A stretch of 10,362 nt of DNA from positions 1 to 10,362 of the forward strand of contig DATKDP010000112.1 of NCBI GenBank assembly GCA_035546335.1, written 5' to 3'. Both the position numbers and the translations under genes were made by a program. This stretch comes from DATKDP01 sp035546335. GTDB taxonomy: Bacteria > Acidobacteriota > Thermoanaerobaculia > Gp7-AA8. Shown piece by piece: positions 6,470 to 10,362 of this stretch. The notes under the pieces are model-generated. The model searched no databases. It was not told the origin of the DNA and worked only from the letters and a program-made list of their open reading frames with translations. Position 1 is the stretch's first letter. Each line of letters begins with the position of its first letter.

Positions 6470-6691
6470 ATCACCATCGACGAGGACCTGCTGCGCGAAG
6501 TGAATGCGAGCGAGGAAGTGCGCCGTGAAGGCCGCTCAGCCCTTTTTCGACGCGCTGCTGTCGAATACCTTCGCAAAAAGAGAGAGAGCGAGATCGCCAG
6601 GCGGTACGCGCATGGTTACCAGGGACGGCCCGGACTGGGAGCGGGGTACGAGCATTGGGAGGAGCAGGGCGAGTGGCCAAAAACCGAGTGA
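6455..6691 (+). CDS. MazE-like ribbon-helix-helix antitoxin
   Basis: This 78-residue protein opens with MKAIQITIDEDLLREVN, the beta-strand and first helix of a ribbon-helix-helix (CopG/MetJ-type) DNA-binding fold. It continues with a second helix, RSALFRRAAVEYLRKK (about 29-44). The C-terminal part (about 45-78, rich in Arg, Gly, Tyr, Glu and Trp) is the likely flexible toxin-wrapping tail. The next gene encodes a MazF/PemK toxin, whose start lies inside the last 19 bp of this gene; that order and overlap are standard for such pairs. The 15 bases before ATG 6455 contain no purine-rich ribosome-binding site, and a -10-like TATGTT lies 10 nt upstream, so translation may be leaderless. The open frame extends upstream through the repeat array, but that part is low-complexity repeat translation, not protein. 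Confidence 0.87.
   Translation: MKAIQITIDEDLLREVNASEEVRREGRSALFRRAAVEYLRKKRESEIARRYAHGYQGRPGLGAGYEHWEEQGEWPKTE
6657..6664 (+). promoter_or_regulatory. Ribosome-binding site that fixes the toxin start
   Basis: GGGAGGAG sits 8 nt before GTG 6673 and supports that start. The alternatives are TTG 6655, upstream of the site itself, and GTG 6688, which overlaps the antitoxin stop with a poorer site. Confidence 0.75.
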
Positions 6692-7002
6692 ACCGAGGAG
6701 AGATCTGGCTCTACGAATTCAAGCCGCACGACAAGCGAAAACCTGTCCTGATCCTCACTCGCAGGGAGGTGATCCCTCTTCTCTCCACGGTCATGGTCGC
6801 GCCCATCACCTCCAGCATTCGCGGTGTACCGAGCGAGGTCATAGTCGGAACGAATGAGGGTCTCAAGCGCGAGTCAGCGGTCAATCTCGATCACGTGCAG
6901 ACCGTCGATCAGAAACGCCTCCGGCGTTTCATCGGGAGTGTCTCGACGAAAAAGATGGCAGAGGTCTGCAGCGCGCTGGCCATCGCGACCGGTTGCAGGT
7001 GA
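6673..7002 (+). CDS. MazF/PemK-type endoribonuclease toxin
   Basis: This 109-residue protein (GTG start) has the layout of the MazF/PemK family of mRNA-cleaving toxins. It starts with RGEIWLYEF (8-16), then the KRKPVLILTR loop and strand (21-30), then STVMVAPITSSIRG (38-51) and PSEV (53-56), and near the end SAVNLDHVQTVDQ. By comparison with characterised MazF, the catalytic pair would be the basic residue before Pro24 (here Lys23, often Arg; Arg22 is adjacent) and Thr46. The Lys at that place is worth noting but occurs within a well-populated subfamily of this shape. It is co-encoded with the ribbon-helix-helix antitoxin, overlapping it by 19 bp, which implies coupled expression. RNA target sequence cannot be predicted. 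Full length with no damage seen, so the pair may be active. Confidence 0.92.
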   Translation: MAKNRVNRGEIWLYEFKPHDKRKPVLILTRREVIPLLSTVMVAPITSSIRGVPSEVIVGTNEGLKRESAVNLDHVQTVDQKRLRRFIGSVSTKKMAEVCSALAIATGCR

Positions 7003-7033
7003 GTCGTCCTTCTCCAAGTCACTGAACCTGCGT

Positions 7034-7057
7034 GGCCGAAGATTCCGATCTTCGGCC
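7034..7057. terminator. Perfect hairpin between convergent genes (probable bidirectional terminator)
   Basis: GGCCGAAGAT (7034-7043) and ATCTTCGGCC (7048-7057) are exact reverse complements around loop TCCG. It lies between the toxin stop (7002, plus strand) and the oxidase stop (7105, minus strand), where both transcripts would end. No T-run follows on either strand, so it is not a textbook intrinsic terminator. It may instead stop transcription with Rho or protect mRNA 3' ends. Confidence 0.65.
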
Positions 7058-7104
7058 CGGTGACGCACGACGGGGTAAGCGATGGGGACGATCCGTCGTC
7101 CGCG

Positions 7105-10011
7105 TCACGGACTGGACATCGGAATGTCCATCCACTTGTTCCGGATCACCTCCACCAGATGATGGGTTCGCCGGCCGGTCAGCTGTTCGATCTGCTCGCG
7201 ACAGCTGAACCCGTCGGCGATGATCAGCGTGTCAGCTGCTGCCTCGCGCACCGCAGGAAGCAGCACCCGCTCCCCGCACTTGACCGAGATGTCGTAGTGC
7301 TTCTCGGCGAATCCGAACGACCCGGCCATGCCGCAGCATCCCGAATCGAGAATCTCGAGATCGAGCCCCAGGCTCTCCAGAACGCTCTTCTCGTCACCGA
7401 AGCCCATCACCGCTTTGTGGTGACAGTGGCCGTGAACGACGGCCTTTCGCGCAACGGCCGGCGGAGTCCAATGAGTCGCCTGACGAGCGAGAAGCTCGCT
7501 GAGCAGAAACGATTGTTCGCTGAGCCGTCTCGCCACACGGTCCTCCGGAAAGAGATTGATCAGCTCGTCGCGGAACGTCGCGATGCAGCTCGGCTCGAGT
7601 CCGACCAGCGGCACGCCGTCGAGGATGTACGGCTCGAGCTCCCTGAGAATCCGCCGGAGATGCCACCTGGCGAGATCGAGCATCCCGAAGTCATAGAGCG
7701 GCCTCCCGCAGCAGAGCCACGGTTTCGGCACGATCACCGCGAAGCCGGCATCCTCCAGGATGTCGACGGCCGCCTTCGCCGTCTCCGGCCGGAAGTGGTT
7801 GTTGAACGTGTCAGGCCATAACAACACCTTCCTCTCGCTCCGAGTCCCGTGCAACGGCCGCCTCGCGAACCACGCCTTGAACGTCTGCGAGGCGAACCGC
7901 GGCATCTCGCGCTGCCGGGAGATTCCGGTCAGGCCTCTGATCGCGCTGGCGATGATCGGTGCACGGACGGTGGCATTCGCCAGCCTCGGCACGCGTGAAG
8001 CGAGACGCGCCCACCATTGAATGAGCCCCATCGAATACGCGCCCATCGGACGCAGCCGCCCCGCGTAGTAATGCGATAGAAACTCCGCCTTGTACGTCGC
8101 CACATCGACGTCCACCGGACAATCTCCGAGACATCCCTTGCAGGCGAGACAGAGATCGAGCGCCTCCTTGACGTGCTCGTTGCGCCAGTCGTGCTCGAAC
8201 GGCTCGCCGTGCATCATCTCGAAGAGCAGATGGGCGCGGCCGCGCGTGCTGTGCATCTCCTCCCGCGTCACCATGTAGCTCGGGCACATCGTGCCCCCTT
8301 CGGTTCGCCGGCAGAGTCCGACGCCGACGCAGCGCATCGTCGCGCCCAGAAGTCCGCGATCGTCATCGGGAAAGCGGAAGTGTGTCTCCGGTTGCCACGG
8401 TTCGAAGTCCGCTCCGAGTCGGAGATTCTCGTCGAGCCGATACGCGTCGACGACTTTTCCCGGGTTCATTTTCCACTCCGGATCCCAGAGCCGCTTGAAT
8501 TCTCGAAACGCGCCGACGAGCTCTTCGCCGAACATTTTTTCCAGCAGCTCGCCGCGCGACTGGCCGTCGCCATGTTCGCCCGACAACGATCCGCCATAGC
8601 GCAGGACGAGATCGCTTGCCCGCTCGACGTACGTGCGGTACTTCGCGATTCCTTCGTGCGACTCCAGATCGAAATCGTTCCGCGTGTGAACGCACCCATC
8701 ACCGAAATGTCCGTAGAGATCGCCGCGGTAGCCGAACTCGTCGAGAAGCGTGCGCAATTCGCGAAGATACGATCCGAGCTTCGCGGGTGGAACGGCGGAG
8801 TCCTCCCACCCCTCCCACGTCGGCCGTCTGCCCGACGAGATCGCCGTGGCGCCGAGGCCCGACTCGCGAACCTGCCAGATCTTCTTCGCCTCGAGAGGAT
8901 CGTCGAAGATCGCGGCGGAGGGAGCGGCGGGGTGCGATCGCATCGCGTCGACGAGTCGCCGGGCTTTTTCGTTCGACTCCTCCAGCGTCGCGCCGCCAAA
9001 CTCGACGAGAAGCCATCCGCCTCCTTCGGGAAGAAGTTTCAGATTCTCGATGTGCAGGTTCTTGCGGCGCATGTCGTCGATCAGCCCCTGATCGAATCCC
9101 TCGAGCCCGATGGGTCCGAATTCGAGAATCTGAGGAACGTGATCGGCCGCCGTGTAGACTTCCTCGAATCCGAGGACGACGAGAGTGCGCCGTGGCGGAC
9201 TGGGCACCAGCCTCGTCACCGCTTCGAGCACCACCACACACGTCCCCTCGGTTCCGACGAGTGCGCGCGCGACGTGGAATCCCTTCTCGGGGAGAAGCTG
9301 ATCGAGGTTGTAGCCGGAGACGCGGCGCGGAATGTCGGGATAGCGCTCGCGGATCGCGCCGGCGAAGCGATCGCGAATCCCCCGCAGACCCTCGTAGATC
9401 TGCGCGCGGCGACCGCCTCCGCGGATGATGGCATCGAGCTCGTCGTCGCTGGTGGCACCGACGCGCATGCGGAGTCCGTCGTAGGTGAGGATGTCCAGCT
9501 CCTCGATGTTGTCGTCGGTCTTCCCGCCCATCACCGAGTGAACTCCGCAGGAGTTGTTGCCGATCATGCCACCGATGGTGCAGCGGTTGTGCGTAGCCGG
9601 ATCGGGGGCGAACGTCAGGCTCAGCTCCTCGGCTGCGTCGCGGAGCTCGTCGAGGACGATGCCGGGCTCGACGCGGGCGATGCGTCGGTTGCGATCGAGC
9701 TCGAGAAGCCGGCGCATGAACTTCGACATGTCGAGCACGACCGCGACGTTGCAGCATTGTCCGGCGAGGCTCGTTCCTCCTCCGCGCGCGAGAATGGGGG
9801 CACCGAACGAGCGCGCGATCGCCACCGTGGCAATCACATCGTCGGCGTCGTACGGAAGGACGACTCCGATCGGCACCTGGCGATAGTTCGATGCGTCGGT
9901 GGCGTAGAGCGCTCGTGAGCCGTCGTCGAAGCGAACCTCGCCGCGGATCGCCTTGCGCAGCGCCGCGGCAAGCGCCGCGGCATCGACAGTGCTCGCTGTC
10001 CTTTTGGCCAT
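7105..10011 (-). CDS. FAD-linked oxidase fused to Fe-S/CCG-domain module (YdiJ / D-2-hydroxyacid dehydrogenase type)
   Basis: This 968-residue protein joins two modules. The N-terminal FAD_binding_4 domain (about 30-270) shows RGGGTSLAGQ (76-85), GNNSCG (151-156) and GTEGT (253-257). The FAD-oxidase C domain (about 275-520) shows GHFGDGCVH (434-442), SGEHGDG (477-483) and MNPGK (515-519). Next come two cysteine clusters, C561/C567/C576 and CLACKGCLGDCP (621-632), for iron-sulfur binding. Two CCG-type domains follow, with LCCGRP (766-771) and EPSC (806-809), then HCHHKA (862-867) and GCCGMAG (891-897). The layout and size match E. coli YdiJ (about 1018 residues). Members oxidise D-2-hydroxyacids such as D-lactate or D-2-hydroxyglutarate and pass electrons through Fe-S centres. 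Exact substrate is not shown. ATG 10011 is preceded by GGGGA with a 5-nt spacer; ATG 10026 is an alternative. It stands alone, convergent with the toxin gene. Confidence 0.94.
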   Translation of the reverse strand: MAKRTASTVDAAALAAALRKAIRGEVRFDDGSRALYATDASNYRQVPIGVVLPYDADDVIATVAIARSFGAPILARGGGTSLAGQCCNVAVVLDMSKFMRRLLELDRNRRIARVEPGIVLDELRDAAEELSLTFAPDPATHNRCTIGGMIGNNSCGVHSVMGGKTDDNIEELDILTYDGLRMRVGATSDDELDAIIRGGGRRAQIYEGLRGIRDRFAGAIRERYPDIPRRVSGYNLDQLLPEKGFHVARALVGTEGTCVVVLEAVTRLVPSPPRRTLVVLGFEEVYTAADHVPQILEFGPIGLEGFDQGLIDDMRRKNLHIENLKLLPEGGGWLLVEFGGATLEESNEKARRLVDAMRSHPAAPSAAIFDDPLEAKKIWQVRESGLGATAISSGRRPTWEGWEDSAVPPAKLGSYLRELRTLLDEFGYRGDLYGHFGDGCVHTRNDFDLESHEGIAKYRTYVERASDLVLRYGGSLSGEHGDGQSRGELLEKMFGEELVGAFREFKRLWDPEWKMNPGKVVDAYRLDENLRLGADFEPWQPETHFRFPDDDRGLLGATMRCVGVGLCRRTEGGTMCPSYMVTREEMHSTRGRAHLLFEMMHGEPFEHDWRNEHVKEALDLCLACKGCLGDCPVDVDVATYKAEFLSHYYAGRLRPMGAYSMGLIQWWARLASRVPRLANATVRAPIIASAIRGLTGISRQREMPRFASQTFKAWFARRPLHGTRSERKVLLWPDTFNNHFRPETAKAAVDILEDAGFAVIVPKPWLCCGRPLYDFGMLDLARWHLRRILRELEPYILDGVPLVGLEPSCIATFRDELINLFPEDRVARRLSEQSFLLSELLARQATHWTPPAVARKAVVHGHCHHKAVMGFGDEKSVLESLGLDLEILDSGCCGMAGSFGFAEKHYDISVKCGERVLLPAVREAAADTLIIADGFSCREQIEQLTGRRTHHLVEVIRNKWMDIPMSSP
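7113..7130. repeat. Small perfect hairpin in the last codons of the oxidase gene
   Basis: TGGACAT (7113-7119) and ATGTCCA (7124-7130) are reverse complements around CGGA. It falls within the C-terminal codons (MDIPMS) of the oxidase gene. With the larger hairpin at 7034-7057 it may help to end or stabilise the minus-strand transcript. Confidence 0.5.
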
Positions 10012-10024
10012 TCGCTTCCCCTGC

Positions 10025-10061
10025 ATGCGAACATCCCGCCTCGGCGGGCATGATATGCGAA
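10025..10061 (-). promoter_or_regulatory. Candidate promoter/operator of the oxidase gene
   Basis: Read on the minus strand, TTCGCAT occurs twice (plus coordinates 10055-10061 and 10025-10031), exactly 30 bp apart. The copies flank a 6-bp GC stem (10035-10040 and 10043-10048). A -10-like TATCAT lies at 10050-10055, about 40 bp before the ATG at 10011; the matching -35 is weak. The arrangement could be a regulator site plus leader hairpin. It is only a sequence pattern. Confidence 0.4.
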
Positions 10062-10261
10062 TCCGCCAGGCCGTCCCACGTCGCTTCCCGCCCGCCCCCC
10101 GGCTCTCGTAGGGACAAACCAGTGCTGTCATCCCGAGCCTTTTCACAGCGCGCGCGCTGAACCTGAGGGAAGAAACTGTGTACCATGCCCGGCGGCGTGG
10201 CCCTGACGAGACCGTTTTCCCTCAGAGTCTTTCGCTCGGCCATGACCAGAAAGGGAGAAGC

Positions 10262-10315
10262 ATGAGCGTAAAAAAGCCGCATAAACACAGGGAGTTTCTT
10301 GGAAGCGGGTGGTAG
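10262..10315 (+). CDS. Possible tiny basic peptide (17 residues), doubtful
   Basis: ATG 10262 follows AAGGGAG (10251-10257) with a short spacer and encodes MSVKKPHKHREFLGSGW before TAG. Four Lys/Arg and two His lie in the first ten residues. The ribosome-binding site is its only support; it sits beside the inverted repeat at 10164-10225 and no downstream gene is visible in the window. It could be a leader peptide or chance. Confidence 0.2.
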   Translation: MSVKKPHKHREFLGSGW

Positions 10316-10362
10316 GCGGGGAGGCGAGGGATCTCCCCTCAGGTCCAATGTCCCCGACGTTG

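Larger units (their letters stand above)
10012..10362. other. Intergenic region with inverted repeats, no convincing gene
   Basis: Besides the candidate oxidase promoter, this stretch holds a 14-bp alternating GC palindrome (10147-10160) and an exact 9-bp inverted repeat, CTGAGGGAA (10164-10172) with TTCCCTCAG (10217-10225), around a 44-nt loop. It also holds TGTCATCCCGAGC (from about 10126) and a GAGGGATCTC motif near the end. Such motifs recur in the dispersed intergenic repeats of many GC-rich genomes (from memory, not searched). A 17-codon reading frame starts at 10262 with a good ribosome-binding site. Nothing else looks coding. Confidence 0.6.

Noticed and set aside
8173..9918. Plus-strand open frame of 581 codons opposite the FAD oxidase
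   Set aside because: It runs antisense to a gene with many recognisable motifs, and its translation is low-complexity Arg/Ala/Glu/Val without any domain. Long antisense frames are expected in GC-rich coding DNA.
8699..10348. Minus-strand frame of 549 codons overlapping the 5' part of the oxidase gene
   Set aside because: It is a different frame on the same strand, very rich in Arg, Ser and Pro, and has no motif. The oxidase frame explains this region fully.

Overview
The window is GC-rich DNA from a Gram-negative, two-membrane bacterium. One predicted product is an outer-membrane beta-barrel ending in Phe, and another is a periplasmic protein of the LolA-like fold. The mixture of families would fit an Acidobacteriota-like or proteobacterial genome, but that placement is inference and nothing here fixes the taxon. 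All protein genes have good ribosome-binding sites or translational overlaps, except the mazE-like antitoxin, which seems to have none.

Layout. (1) 1-95 is the right-hand part of a palindromic mobile repeat. (2) 219-4106, plus strand, is a tight four-gene set: MacB/LolD-type ABC ATPase, FtsX/LolE-type permease, exported LolA-like protein and outer-membrane beta-barrel. (3) 4106-4266 is a complete copy of the same repeat, 161 bp with 27-bp terminal inverted repeats. It begins exactly at the stop codon of the beta-barrel gene. (4) 4307-6069 holds a membrane-bound HisKA_3 sensor kinase and a NarL/LuxR-type response regulator that overlap by 4 bp. (5) 6078-6342 is a tandem array of about 60-bp units, each carrying a GC-rich hairpin. 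(6) 6455-7002 is a MazE/MazF-type toxin-antitoxin pair. (7) 7034-7057 is a perfect 10-bp-stem hairpin between convergent genes. (8) 7105-10011, minus strand, encodes a 968-residue FAD-linked oxidase fused to an iron-sulfur/CCG-domain module, of the YdiJ / D-2-hydroxyacid dehydrogenase type. (9) 10012-10362 is intergenic, with several inverted repeats and a probable promoter for the oxidase.

How the genes may work together. The four-gene set spans inner membrane, periplasm and outer membrane and lacks an obvious RND or HlyD adaptor, so it looks like a machine that moves a hydrophobic or lipid-like cargo, or a lipoprotein, outward (inference). The two-component pair directly downstream resembles envelope-sensing DesK/LiaS-type systems and is a natural candidate regulator of it, although the repeat element now separates the two units. 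The most unusual parts are the palindromic element on both sides of the export operon, its insertion at a stop codon, the tandem hairpin array, and the antitoxin start codon embedded in an inverted repeat.
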